DNA of 64,000 nucleotides. Origin: Streptomyces pacificus. GTDB lineage: Bacteria > Actinomycetota > Actinomycetes > Streptomycetales > Streptomycetaceae. The DNA is taken from positions 124,001-188,000 of the forward strand of contig NZ_BLLG01000010.1 of NCBI RefSeq assembly GCF_011766325.1. The letters are read 5' to 3'. Every line of letters begins with the position of its first letter. Position 1 is the stretch's first letter. This document shows, in pieces, positions 24,015 through 32,559 of the stretch. A program made the translations under genes and the position numbers. The notes under the pieces are model-generated. The model did not search any database. It saw nothing but the letters and a program-made list of their open reading frames with translations, and was not told where the DNA came from.

Positions 24015-25028
24015 TCAGCCCCGGTACAGGGCCACGATGGCGTCCACGGCGGAACCGAGTGCGTGCAGGCGCAGGGTCCCCGGATAGGCGCCGCCCGCCC
24101 AGCCGGGCCCGGCGAGGAGGAGGGAGGTGCGGTTCCTGGCGCCCTTCACTCCCCAGTGGACGCCGGAGACGATCCGCACCAGCGAACGGTCGGCGGTGGA
24201 CCGGGACTGGGCCCAGAGCACCACGGCTGCGGGCCCGAGCCGGCGTACGGCCTCCTGGAGCGCGTCGGCCGGAAGCGCAGGTCCGAACATCCGGGCGGGC
24301 ACTCCGCGTTCGCCGAGCGCCGCGGCCAGGGCCTCGATGGGAAGGCTGTGCTGCTCTCCGGGGACGCAGGCGAGCAGCGCCGGCGGCGCGTCCGCGCGTT
24401 CCCGTTCCACCGCCGGCCGTACCCGGCGCAACGCCGACGAGACATGCCAGGAGAGCAGGTGTTCGACCTCGACGTAACGTTCACCCGACGTCGCCCACTT
24501 GCGGCCCACGGCGTGCAGGGTCGGGACGATGACCTCCTCCCAGGCGGCGACGAGACCGTGTTCGGCGAGCGCGGCGTCCAGCAGCGCGTCGACGGCCGGG
24601 GCGTCGAGGCGGACCGCGGCGCGTGCGAGCCCCCGGCATTCCTGCCGTACGTCCCCGAGGGGCAGGGCGTTCGGACCGCCGGGCGCCCGCAGCGGAGAGG
24701 CGGCGCCCTCCCGCCGGATCTCCCCGGCCGGCCCCCGGCGCGGCGCCACCGCGGGAACGCTCATCGCCGCGCGCGCTGCCTCGGCGGGCGGGACGCCCTG
24801 TGCGGTGAGCCGGCACATCTCCTCGAGCCGGGCGATGTCCTCGGGCGTCCAACGGCGGTGCCTGCCGTCCTCACGGGTGGCGGGGCCTATCGCGTAGCGC
24901 CGTTCCCAGGAACGCAGCGTGGTGGGCGCGACGCCCAGCCTGCGGGCGACCGCACCGGTGCTGAGCGCGGCGGTCACGCCGTCCTCTGCCAAGCCCTTCG
25001 GGCGGCTGTCGGCCTCCACCCGACCCAT
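24015..25028 (-). CDS. litR: LitR/CarH-type B12-dependent light-sensing MerR regulator
   Basis: A 337-residue protein with three parts. A MerR helix-turn-helix is at about residues 25-95 (LSTGAVARRLGVAPTTLRSW). A helical bundle with WATSGERYVEVEHLLSWHV follows at about 175-200. A Rossmann-type B12-binding domain comes last, with the lower His ligand in GEQHSLP at residue 227. Such proteins bind DNA in the dark with adenosylcobalamin and let go in light, which switches on carotenoid and photolyase genes. The neighbours (crt genes, two photolyases, an ECF sigma) fit exactly. The ATG at 25028 is preferred because longer starts add an Arg-rich tail with no motif. The W-x10-EH spacing differs from W-x9-EH of CarH. 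Confidence 0.88.
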   Translation of the reverse strand: MGRVEADSRPKGLAEDGVTAALSTGAVARRLGVAPTTLRSWERRYAIGPATREDGRHRRWTPEDIARLEEMCRLTAQGVPPAEAARAAMSVPAVAPRRGPAGEIRREGAASPLRAPGGPNALPLGDVRQECRGLARAAVRLDAPAVDALLDAALAEHGLVAAWEEVIVPTLHAVGRKWATSGERYVEVEHLLSWHVSSALRRVRPAVERERADAPPALLACVPGEQHSLPIEALAAALGERGVPARMFGPALPADALQEAVRRLGPAAVVLWAQSRSTADRSLVRIVSGVHWGVKGARNRTSLLLAGPGWAGGAYPGTLRLHALGSAVDAIVALYRG

Positions 25029-25433
25029 GGTACGGCGCCCGGTCGGCGTGGACCGCCCGCCGCCGGATCGGCGCTGGTCAGCGGGCCGGCCCTGGCCCCG
25101 GCCCCGGCCCCGACATCGGCCCCGCACTCGGCCCCGGGGCGGGCGGTCCGCGCACCGGCCTCTCCGGAAACGACGGCGGTTCACCGTGCTTGCCGCCGCC
25201 TCCGGGAGCACACCCCCGCCCCTGAGACAGCGGCAGCGGCAGCGGCAGCGGCAGCCGTGCGGTCGGCCACCCGGACGGCGGTGCGAGTGGCACGGTCCGG
25301 CCAGGCACCCACGACCTTCCCGCTGCGCCCACCCCCGTGTGCGCTCGCCGCCGCCGCCGTCCGCCCCGGCGCCCGGTGCACCGGAACCGGACGCCGCAGG
25401 CGCCCTCGGCCTGGGCCGGTCAGCCGGGGCCGG
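25029..25433. other. Promoter-side region of litR with microsatellite repeats
   Basis: This 405-nt gap has no supported gene. It contains CCGGCCCCGG-type repeats at about 25080-25140 and a GGCAGC hexamer run at about 25228-25255. The litR promoter must lie here, but I cannot point to it. Confidence 0.5.
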
Positions 25434-26816
25434 TCAGCCGGCTTCACGGCCTTGCCTGAACCGTGCGAGTCCGTCGGCGAGGTCCACGATCGGATCGGGG
25501 TACTCCAGCCGGACCCGTACGGCGGAGGGGAGCTTCCACGGTTCGTGCACGGCGGGCCCTTCGACATCCTCCAGTTCGGGCACCCAGCGGCGCACATAGG
25601 CGCCGTCGGGGTCGTAGCGGTGGGCCTGGCGGACGGGGTTGAGCACCCGGTTCGGCCTGGTGTCCGTGCCGGTGCCCGCAACCCACTGCCAGTTCAGCTG
25701 ATTGTCGGCCACGTCGCCGTCGACCAGGAGTTCCAGGAAGTGCCGTGCGCCGACCCGCCAGTCGACGTAGAGCGTCTTGGCCAGGAAGCTCGCCGCCAGC
25801 AGCCGACCGCGGTTGTGCATCCACCCCTCGTGGCGGAGCTGTCGCATGGCGGCGTCGACGACGGGATAGCCGGTGCGGCCGTCCTTCCACGCCCGGACGT
25901 CCGCGTCGGCCTGCCCGCCCGAACGCCACCGGTCGTGTCGGTCGCGGTAGTCGGCGTTGGCGGACGCGGGCCGGGCGGCGAGCACCTGGTGGTGGAAGTC
26001 GCGCCAGCACACCTGCCGGACGAAGGCCTCGGCGCCCGGACCACCCGCCGTGCGGGCCCGGTGGACGGCCTCGGCCGGGGAGAGTGTGCCGAAGTGGAAA
26101 TGGGGCGAGAGCCGGGAGGTGGCGTCGCCCGCCAGGTCGTCGTGCCGCTCGTCGTAGTCGGCGATGCCGCCGCGCACCCAGGCGTTCAGCCGTTTGCGGG
26201 CCTCGCGCTCGCCCCCGCGGGCGAGCCCGGCCGACACTCCCCCGGCCTTCTCCACGTCCTCGCGGGACGGCACCGGCTCGGAGCGGAGGCCGTCGGGCAC
26301 CCGGACCGTGCGCGGCGCCCCGAGCACTCCGCGGAGGTCCTCCTGGGACCAGCGGCGGTGGTACGGCGTGAACACGGCGAAATGGTCCGAGCCGGACGGG
26401 ACGACGGCCCCGGGCGCCAGGGCCGTGACGACCGCGTCGTGGACGCGCAGCGCGCGGCCGTCCCTCTCCAGCGCGAGGCGCAGCCGTTCCTCGCGGGCAT
26501 GGGCGTAGGCACTGACGCCTGCAGCCATGTGGACCTCGTCGGCCCCGGCCTCCCGCGCCACCGCGCGGACCTCCTCCACGACGTCGCCGGAGCGGACGAC
26601 GAGGCGGCCGCCCCGGTCCCGCAGGCCCTCGTCGAGGTCGGCGAGGCAGTCGGCCAGGAACGCCGCCCGGTTGGACGGCGCGAAGCCCGCGGCCTCGATG
26701 CGTTCGTCGCGCACGAAGAGCGGCACCACTGCGTCGGCCGCCCCGAGCGCGGCGCGCAGCGGCGGGTGGTCGTGCAGACGCAGATCGGCGGTGAACAGGA
26801 CGACCGCGGTGTTCAT
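25434..26816 (-). CDS. phr: Deoxyribodipyrimidine photolyase
   Basis: A 460-residue photolyase. The N-terminal antenna domain starts TAVVLFTADLRLHDHPPL. The FAD domain has LSPHFHFGTLSP, FVRQVCWRDFHH, GYPVVDAAMRQL, GWMHNRGRLLAASFLAKTL and DGDVADNQLNWQWVAGTGTD. These are the family signatures of class I CPD photolyases that use blue light to split pyrimidine dimers. AGGAG precedes the ATG. It lies upstream of litR on the same strand, separated by 405 nt, so it may have its own promoter. It is the second photolyase-family gene of the light region. Confidence 0.93.
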   Translation of the reverse strand: MNTAVVLFTADLRLHDHPPLRAALGAADAVVPLFVRDERIEAAGFAPSNRAAFLADCLADLDEGLRDRGGRLVVRSGDVVEEVRAVAREAGADEVHMAAGVSAYAHAREERLRLALERDGRALRVHDAVVTALAPGAVVPSGSDHFAVFTPYHRRWSQEDLRGVLGAPRTVRVPDGLRSEPVPSREDVEKAGGVSAGLARGGEREARKRLNAWVRGGIADYDERHDDLAGDATSRLSPHFHFGTLSPAEAVHRARTAGGPGAEAFVRQVCWRDFHHQVLAARPASANADYRDRHDRWRSGGQADADVRAWKDGRTGYPVVDAAMRQLRHEGWMHNRGRLLAASFLAKTLYVDWRVGARHFLELLVDGDVADNQLNWQWVAGTGTDTRPNRVLNPVRQAHRYDPDGAYVRRWVPELEDVEGPAVHEPWKLPSAVRVRLEYPDPIVDLADGLARFRQGREAG

Positions 26817-26839
26817 GGTGCTCCTGAGCGGGTGCGAGC

Positions 26840-26950
26840 CCCTCGGTACGGGGGCGGAACGGGGGCGGAACGGGGCGGTGGGGGCGGTGCGGTGCGGAGG
26901 CAGGACGGGCAGGACGGGCAGGACGGGCGGAACGAGGGCGGAACGGAACT
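26840..26950. repeat. GGGCGGAACG / CAGGACGGG repeats
   Basis: Between the SDR gene and the photolyase start are tandem copies of GGGGGCGGAAC (about 26850-26870) and CAGGACGGG (26900-26930). No gene or clear hairpin is seen in this 180-nt gap. Confidence 0.5.
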
Positions 26951-27000
26951 TTTCGAAGGGGACGGCAGCGAGCCGCGGCAGACGGCAACGGACACGAAGG

Positions 27001-28566
27001 TCAGCGGGTTCGCGGGGACGGGGCCTCCTCCGGCGCCGGATCCTGGGCGCCCGGCTCCGCCGCTGCGGCCTTCTGCGCCGCCCGCGCGATGTTGCGTGCC
27101 ATACCGCCGAAGACGACCGCGTGGAACGGGGAGACGCCCCACCAGTACACGTGCCCGAGCAGCCCGCGCGGATGGAACAGCGCCCGCTGCCGGTAGCGGG
27201 TGCGTCCCTCTGCGCCGTGCTCGGCGTACATCTCCAGCCAGGCCAGGCCCGGCAGTCTCATCTCGGCTCGCAGCCGTAGCAGCCGGCCCGGCTCGATCTC
27301 CTCGACCCGCCAGAAGTCCAGCGAGTCGCCGACCCTCAGCCGCGAGGCGTCGCGGCGGCCGCGGCGCAGTCCGACGCCGCCGACGAGGCGGTCGAGCCAG
27401 CCCCGTACCGCCCAGCCGAGCGGGAAGGAGTACCAGCCGTTGTCACCGCCGATCCCCTCGATGACCCGCCACAGGTCCCGGGGTGAGGCGTCGACGTCCA
27501 GCGCGCGCTGGTCGGTGTAGAGGCTGCCCCCGGCCCAGTCGGGGTCCGTGGGCAGCGGGTCGCTCGGGGCCCCGGGCGGCGCGGCGGAGGACCAGCGGGT
27601 GGCGACCTGCGCGTCGCGTACCCGCTGCAGCGCCAGCTCCAGGGCCTCGTCAAGGCCGGCCGGGCCACCGGGCGGGTCGGGCACATAGCGGGCGATGTCG
27701 TGTTCCCGGCAGACGACCTCGTGGCGGAGCGATTCGGCGAGGGGCCGGGCCAGGGCCGGCGGGACGGGCGTGACCAGCCCTATCCACAGGCTGGACAGCC
27801 GCGGTGTCAGCATCGGCACGCCCAGGATCAGACGGCGGGGCAGCCGGGCCACCTCGGCGTAGCGCCGCATCATCAGCTCGTACGTCACCACGTCCGGTCC
27901 GCCGATGTCGAAGGAGCGGTTCACGTCGGCCGGCATCGTGGCGCTGCCGACGAGGTAGCGCAGCACGTCTCCGACGGCGATGGGCTGGACACGGGTGCTC
28001 ACCCAGCTCGGGGTGACCATGACCGGCAGCCGTTCGGTGAGGTAGCGCAGCATCTCGAAGGAGGCGGAACCGGAGCCGATGACGACGGCCGCGCGCAGCA
28101 CGGTCGCGGGCACCGGCGCGCGGAGGAAGATCTCGCCGACCTCGGCCCGGGAGCGCAGATGGGGGGAGAGTTCGTGCCCGGGCACGGCGGCGGGTGTCAA
28201 ACCGCCCAGGTAGACGATGCGCCCCACGCCCGCGGTGCTCGCCCGCTCGGCGAACGCCTCGGCCGCCTCGCGGTCGGCCTCCTCGAACGACGCCCCGGAG
28301 CTGAGCCCGTGGACGAGGTAGTACGCCACGTCCACATCGCGCAGCGGCTCTTCGAGCGAGCAGGGGTCGGTGACATCACCGTGGACGACCTCGACGTCCC
28401 GGGCCCAGGGGTGGTCGCGCAGCTTCCCCGGCGAGCGCGCCATGCAGCGGACCTCGTATCCGGCCTCCAGCAGCGCGGGCACCAGCCGGCCGCCGATATA
28501 CCCGGTCGCGCCGGTCACGAGACAGCGCGGCCGCGCGGAGTCCCGGCCGACGCCCTGTCCACTCAT
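27001..28566 (-). CDS. SDR (atypical) NAD(P)-binding protein with C-terminal DUF2867
   Basis: A 521-residue protein. The N-terminal Rossmann fold has CLVTGATGYIGGRLVPALLEAG, DVEVVHGDVTDPCSLEEPLR and VYLGGL, typical of atypical short-chain dehydrogenases. From about residue 340 a second domain follows (WRVIEGIGGDNGWYSFPLGW, FWRVEEIEPGRLLRLRAEM, LFHPRGLLGHVYWWGVSPFH), which matches DUF2867, a START-like fold. Its substrate is unknown. It sits upstream of the photolyase on the same strand, and light or oxidative-stress control would fit the neighbours. The ATG at 28566 starts shortly before the Rossmann motif. Confidence 0.85.
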   Translation of the reverse strand: MSGQGVGRDSARPRCLVTGATGYIGGRLVPALLEAGYEVRCMARSPGKLRDHPWARDVEVVHGDVTDPCSLEEPLRDVDVAYYLVHGLSSGASFEEADREAAEAFAERASTAGVGRIVYLGGLTPAAVPGHELSPHLRSRAEVGEIFLRAPVPATVLRAAVVIGSGSASFEMLRYLTERLPVMVTPSWVSTRVQPIAVGDVLRYLVGSATMPADVNRSFDIGGPDVVTYELMMRRYAEVARLPRRLILGVPMLTPRLSSLWIGLVTPVPPALARPLAESLRHEVVCREHDIARYVPDPPGGPAGLDEALELALQRVRDAQVATRWSSAAPPGAPSDPLPTDPDWAGGSLYTDQRALDVDASPRDLWRVIEGIGGDNGWYSFPLGWAVRGWLDRLVGGVGLRRGRRDASRLRVGDSLDFWRVEEIEPGRLLRLRAEMRLPGLAWLEMYAEHGAEGRTRYRQRALFHPRGLLGHVYWWGVSPFHAVVFGGMARNIARAAQKAAAAEPGAQDPAPEEAPSPRTR

Positions 28567-28800
28567 GCGAACCTCCGACTCCCGCGGCTGCCCCGGCCGC
28601 TCGCTCTCCTGCCACCTTGCCTCGCGAAGAATGCTTCCGCTCGGCGGGGGGCGGCGGATGCGGAGCGGCCCGGGAGCCGGCCGCTGAGCCGCGGGCCGGA
28701 CCCGGCAGGCGCCCCGCGCCTGCGGCCTGGCCGCGCCCGTATCGGTGCACCGGCCACCGCGGGTGCGCCGCGCCCCGCCCCCGCCGTACTACCGCCGCAC
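28567..28800. other. Gap upstream of the SDR gene
   Basis: The first half of a 454-base divergent region between the SDR gene and the membrane protein gene. It is GC-rich and holds no gene that I can support; the SDR promoter is presumably here but is not recognisable. Confidence 0.45.
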
Positions 28801-28827
28801 CGCGACACCGCGACACCGCGACACCGC
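28801..28827. repeat. Three 9-bp tandem repeats
   Basis: GCGACACCG-type units occur three times in a row in the divergent region between the SDR gene and the next membrane protein gene. No gene lies in 28567-29020. Confidence 0.6.
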
Positions 28828-28906
28828 GTTGACTCGCGCCGCGTGCCGGGCGGAACCCGCTGCCCCGGCGTGTCGCGCACCCCGGCGGAACACCCCCGTA
28901 GGCGGG

Positions 28907-28930
28907 GTTTACCCCGGGCACCGACGGTAA
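28907..28930 (+). promoter_or_regulatory. Possible SigB-like promoter of the small membrane protein gene
   Basis: GTTT, 14 nt, then CGGTAA keeps GGTA of the SigB -10 element but misses the first and last bases. The first part is inside the palindrome GGGGT-TT-ACCCC. The fit is modest. Confidence 0.25.
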
Positions 28931-29020
28931 CGCTCAGTACCACACGGTCACTGAGAGAAACACAACCCCATACCCGGAGCCAGTCTGAGCCACTCAGTCG
29001 TCCCCGTAGAGGAGGAAGTC

Positions 29021-29566
29021 ATGTCGATCGGTGCGCTTGCCATCCTGGGGGTGGCCGCCGTCGTGATCCTCGCACTCGTCATGGCGCGGCCCGTGCGGCG
29101 CACACCCCCCGGACGCCTCCGTCCCGAGTCCGGCCCACCTCGGCTGAGGCCCATGAGCAGCAGCGAGGCCGGCCAGTACCTCGCCCAGTGGTCCGTCATC
29201 GCGGAGCAGTTCGTGGAGTCACCCGGCGAGGCCACAGCAAGGGCCTGTCAACTCCTCGACACGGTGGCGACGGCGCGCGGCCTCCCCACCACCCCGCAGG
29301 AACTGCAGACGCGGACCCTGGGCGCCCTCTTCCCCGGCCACGCCGAGGCGGCCCGCAGACTGCGGCACGCCTGCGAACTGGCGGCGGCGGGACACGGGGA
29401 CGTGGAGACCATGCGTCAGGCGATGCTGGCCGGCCGTGCGCTGCTGGCGGAACTGGTGGCCGCCCCTCCCCGCGTTCCCGACATGGCACCGGTCGCGGTC
29501 GCGCAGCGCAAAGCCCTACCGGGACGGCGGGTCCCACCGCAGCGCTCGGCGACCCTCCACCCCTGA
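29021..29566 (+). CDS. Small membrane-anchored protein of unknown function
   Basis: A 181-residue protein. An N-terminal membrane helix (IGALAILGVAAVVILALVMA) is followed by basic residues, placing the rest in the cytoplasm. The remaining part is helical (ARACQLLDTVATARGLP, EAARRLRHACELAAAGHG). I recognise no domain. GAGGAGG lies before the ATG. It ends at a strong bidirectional terminator facing aspA. Codon use is that of a normal gene. Confidence 0.72.
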   Translation: MSIGALAILGVAAVVILALVMARPVRRTPPGRLRPESGPPRLRPMSSSEAGQYLAQWSVIAEQFVESPGEATARACQLLDTVATARGLPTTPQELQTRTLGALFPGHAEAARRLRHACELAAAGHGDVETMRQAMLAGRALLAELVAAPPRVPDMAPVAVAQRKALPGRRVPPQRSATLHP

Positions 29567-29666
29567 GGCTCGAACCCCCCTGAGGCCCGAGCACCCTGGC
29601 AGGGAGGATCCGGGGCACGGAAGGCCGGGGCACCCCGCCCCCTGCGCGCTGCCGGCGTCAGCCCGG

Positions 29667-29708
29667 CCGCCGGCCCGTGCCCCGCCCGCGAGGGGCACGG
29701 GCCGGCGG
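29667..29708. terminator. Strong bidirectional terminator
   Basis: A perfect 17-bp stem (29667-29683 with 29692-29708) and an 8-nt loop lie between the convergent small membrane protein gene and aspA. It is the longest perfect hairpin of this type that I found in the window. Confidence 0.88.
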
Positions 29709-29718
29709 GACCCGGGGC

Positions 29719-31194
29719 TCAGGTGGCGGCGTGCCGGACCGGCTGACGGCCGTGCGGGCGGGCGAGGTTGTCCGGCAGCAGAATGCACCTCAGCTGCTCC
29801 TCCGTCAGCAGACCTTTGGCGAGGACGAGTTCCTGCACACTCCGCCCGGAGTTCAGCGCCTCCTGCGCGACGGCGGTCGCCTGCTCGTAGCCGATGTGCG
29901 GGTTGAGGGCGGTCGCCAGGCCGATGGAGCGGGAGACGAGGTCCGCGAGGTGCTCCCGGTTGGCCGTGATGCCGTTGACACACCGCTCGGCGAGGGTCAG
30001 ACAGCCCGCCCGCAGATGGGTCAGGCTCTTGAGCAGGCTGTGGGCGATCACCGGTTCGAAGGCGTTCAGCTGGAGTTGCCCTGCCTCGGCGGCCATGGTC
30101 ACGGCCATGTCGTTGCCGACGACCTCGAAGGCGATCTGGTTGACGACCTCGGGGACGACGGGGTTCACCTTTCCGGGCATGATGCTCGAACCCGCCTGCA
30201 CCGGGGGCAGATTGATCTCGGCGAACCCGGCGCGCGGCCCGCAGGACAGCAGCCGCAGATCATTGCAGGTCTTCGAGAGCTTGACCGCGATCCGCTTGAG
30301 TACACCGGACAGCTGGACGAAGGCGCCGGCGTCCTGAGTGGCCTCCACCAGGTCCTCGGCGACGGTCAGCGGCAGGCCGGTGACGGCCCGGAGGTTCCGG
30401 GCGGCCATCGCCGCGTACCGGGGGTGGGCGTTGAGCCCGGTGCCGATGGCCGTCCCGCCCAGGTTGATCTCGCGGATGAGTTCGCGGGCCTCGGTGAGTC
30501 GCTTGTGGTCCTCGCCCAGCATCACGGCGTACGTCGCGAACTCCTGGCCCAGGGTCATGGGGACCGCGTCCTGGAGCTGCGTACGGCCCATCTTGAGGAC
30601 ATCCGCGAACTCCTCGGCCTTCGCGTCGAAGGCCCTGCGCAGCACCTCCATGGCGTCCAGCAGCCGCTGGGCGGCGAGATCGAGGGCGATCTTCACGGCG
30701 GTGGGGTAGACGTCGTTGGTGCTCTGGCCCGCGTTGACGTCCTCCAGCGGGTGCAGCCTCGCGTACTCGCCCTTCCGGTGGCCGAGGAGTTCCAGGGCCC
30801 GGTTGGCGAGAACCTCGTTGGCGTTCATGTTCGTGGACGTGCCCGCACCGCCCTGGATCACGTCGACCACGAACTCGTGATGCAGCTCTCCGGCCCGTAT
30901 CTCCTCGCAGGCGGCGACGATCGCCTCCGCCTTGGCCGTGTCGAGCAGCCCGAGTTCGCGGTTGGCGAGCGCCGCGGCCTGCTTGACGCAGGCGAGGGCG
31001 GTCACGAGGTCCGGATAGGCCGAGACCGCGGTGCCGGTGATCGGGAAGTTCTCGACGGCACGGAGGGTGTGGATGCCGTAGTAGGCACCCGCGGGGACAT
31101 CGCGCTCGCCGAGCAGGTCGTGCTCGCGCCGGAACTTGCTGCCGGGGGCGTCGTCACGCGGGCTGTCGGAGGGGAGTCGGTCGTGCGTGGGCAT
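29719..31194 (-). CDS. aspA: Aspartate ammonia-lyase
   Basis: A 491-residue fumarase/aspartase superfamily enzyme. The signature loop GSSIMPGKVNPVVPEVVNQ is present, as are GTSTNMNANEVLANRA and NAGQSTNDVYPTAVKIAL, which line the active site. It converts aspartate to fumarate and ammonia. The ATG at 31194 precedes a short polar stretch and the conserved REHDLLGERDVPAGAYYG; the in-frame extension upstream is Pro/Arg-rich and unlikely. No strong ribosome-binding site is seen. It follows an asparaginase gene on the same strand after 128 nt, so the pair degrades asparagine to fumarate plus two ammonia. Confidence 0.92.
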   Translation of the reverse strand: MPTHDRLPSDSPRDDAPGSKFRREHDLLGERDVPAGAYYGIHTLRAVENFPITGTAVSAYPDLVTALACVKQAAALANRELGLLDTAKAEAIVAACEEIRAGELHHEFVVDVIQGGAGTSTNMNANEVLANRALELLGHRKGEYARLHPLEDVNAGQSTNDVYPTAVKIALDLAAQRLLDAMEVLRRAFDAKAEEFADVLKMGRTQLQDAVPMTLGQEFATYAVMLGEDHKRLTEARELIREINLGGTAIGTGLNAHPRYAAMAARNLRAVTGLPLTVAEDLVEATQDAGAFVQLSGVLKRIAVKLSKTCNDLRLLSCGPRAGFAEINLPPVQAGSSIMPGKVNPVVPEVVNQIAFEVVGNDMAVTMAAEAGQLQLNAFEPVIAHSLLKSLTHLRAGCLTLAERCVNGITANREHLADLVSRSIGLATALNPHIGYEQATAVAQEALNSGRSVQELVLAKGLLTEEQLRCILLPDNLARPHGRQPVRHAAT

Positions 31195-31219
31195 GGCGCC
31201 GGCTTTCGTATCGGGTGAC

Positions 31220-31310
31220 GGGTACACCGAGGGGACGCGGAGGTAGCGGACGGGCGGAGGCAGCGGACGGCGGAGGCTGACGGGCGGCGGAGGCTGACGG
31301 GCGGACGCCG
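31220..31310. repeat. GCGGAGGCTGACGGGCG repeats between asparaginase and aspA
   Basis: Several imperfect copies of a CGGACGG/GGCGGAGGCTGACGG unit fill the gap between the two genes. They probably arose by slippage. No promoter is obvious within. Confidence 0.45.
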
Positions 31311-31322
31311 CCCGACCCGGCA

Positions 31323-32345
31323 CTAGAGGCGCGCCAGGTCTGCCGGCCTGGCGCCGGCGTCCACCGGTTCGCCCAGCGCATGGCGCAGCAACCGCTCCCC
31401 CTCGCGGGCGTCGCCGGTGGCCAGCAGCGCGCTCAGTACGGCGATCCGGGCCTGCCCGGCGCGGAGTGTTCCGGTCGGTACGGCGCCCGCGGCCACGAGG
31501 TCCACGGCCCCGCCCTGGGTGTAGATCTCGGTGACCGGGCCGGCATGCACCCGGGTGGTCAGGGCGACGAGCACGCCGCGGGAGGTGGCCGCGGCGACGG
31601 CCTCGGCGATCTCCGGGGTCGCGTTCCCGGCCCCGGTGGCCACCAGGACGACGCCCCGGGCCCCCGCGTCGAGCGCGGCGTGGAACAGCAGCGCGTCGGC
31701 ATCGCAGTGGTGCATGATCATATCGACGCGCGGAGCGGTCGGCTCCGGTACGGCGGGCAGCGGAAGAGCCGCAGGGCGCAGCGGTCGGCGCAGGACGGAA
31801 ACCCTGCCGAAGCCGATGTTCCCCAGAGACGCGCCGGAAGGATCGGCGAAGGCGTCGCGGGCGAGGGTCTGCGTCTTGACCGTGCCGCGGGCCGGGTGCA
31901 CCTTCCCGTCGAAGACGATCACGGCGCCCAGGTTGCGGACGGTCGCCGCGGTCAGCAGGGCGTCGTGGACGTTGCCGGGTCCGTCGCCGTCCACCGCCTC
32001 GAGCGGCAGCTGCGCGCCGGTGAAGACCACCGGGCGCGGGTCGTCGTGGTGGAGGTCCACCAGGAAGGCGGACTCCTCAAGGGTGTCCGTGCCATGGGTG
32101 ACGACGATCCCGTCCACTCCCGGGTCCTTGAGCACCTCGTGGACGGTGCGCAGCAGGGTCAGCTGGTGGCGGGTGGTGAGCCGGGGGCTGTTCACGCTGC
32201 AGAGGTCGACGACCTCGACACTGACGCCCTCCGGCAGCGGGGCGGTGGCCACAACCTCTCCGCCGTCGGCGGCGGCGGCGAAGCCGGCACCCTGCCGGCG
32301 GCTGGCTATCGTCCCTCCGGTGCTGATCACGACGATCCGTCCCAC
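31323..32345 (-). CDS. L-asparaginase (type I/II fold)
   Basis: A 340-residue asparaginase. The N-terminal nucleophile motif is IVVISTGGTIASRRQG and the second catalytic Thr-Asp pair is in IVVTHGTDTLEESAF. It hydrolyses asparagine to aspartate and ammonia, feeding aspartase encoded next. No signal peptide is seen, so it acts in the cytoplasm. The GTG at 32345 has GAGGAGG about 9 nt upstream and starts right at the first beta strand. A divergent Lrp/AsnC gene begins 215 nt away and probably controls the pair. Confidence 0.9.
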   Translation of the reverse strand: MGRIVVISTGGTIASRRQGAGFAAAADGGEVVATAPLPEGVSVEVVDLCSVNSPRLTTRHQLTLLRTVHEVLKDPGVDGIVVTHGTDTLEESAFLVDLHHDDPRPVVFTGAQLPLEAVDGDGPGNVHDALLTAATVRNLGAVIVFDGKVHPARGTVKTQTLARDAFADPSGASLGNIGFGRVSVLRRPLRPAALPLPAVPEPTAPRVDMIMHHCDADALLFHAALDAGARGVVLVATGAGNATPEIAEAVAAATSRGVLVALTTRVHAGPVTEIYTQGGAVDLVAAGAVPTGTLRAGQARIAVLSALLATGDAREGERLLRHALGEPVDAGARPADLARL

Positions 32346-32478
32346 AGTGCGCGTTCCTCCTCGGTTCGGGGGCGTGCCCCGGGGCGGCGGTTCCCACGGG
32401 ACGCGCGGCCCGACCCCGCTCATGGCTCCGGCCGGGCAGCGCCCCATGGCTGGCTCCGGCGGTGGCCGGAGCGGCGGG

Positions 32479-32557
32479 CGCAATCATAGAAGTTCCCGTG
32501 CGCAATTTGATCGCCAGTTCAGCCCTGCGTTCCGTAGGGGATTGGTGGATGATTGCG
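32479..32557. promoter_or_regulatory. Candidate Lrp/AsnC operator region
   Basis: CGCAATCAT (32479-32487) and ATGATTGCG (32549-32557) form a perfect 9-bp inverted repeat about 70 bp apart. Another GCGCAAT copy lies at 32500-32506. The sites lie in an AT-rich patch between the asparaginase and Lrp genes. Spaced sites suit Lrp-type octamers that wrap DNA. The link is inferred from position. Confidence 0.45.
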
Positions 32558-32559
32558 TC

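Noticed and set aside
25228..25255. GGCAGC hexamer run considered as CRISPR or regulator array
   Set aside because: No unique spacers; a simple microsatellite.
24063..27464. Open frame of over 1100 codons on the plus strand opposite litR and photolyase
   Set aside because: It matches no family and runs antisense to three well-supported genes; typical high-GC antisense frame.
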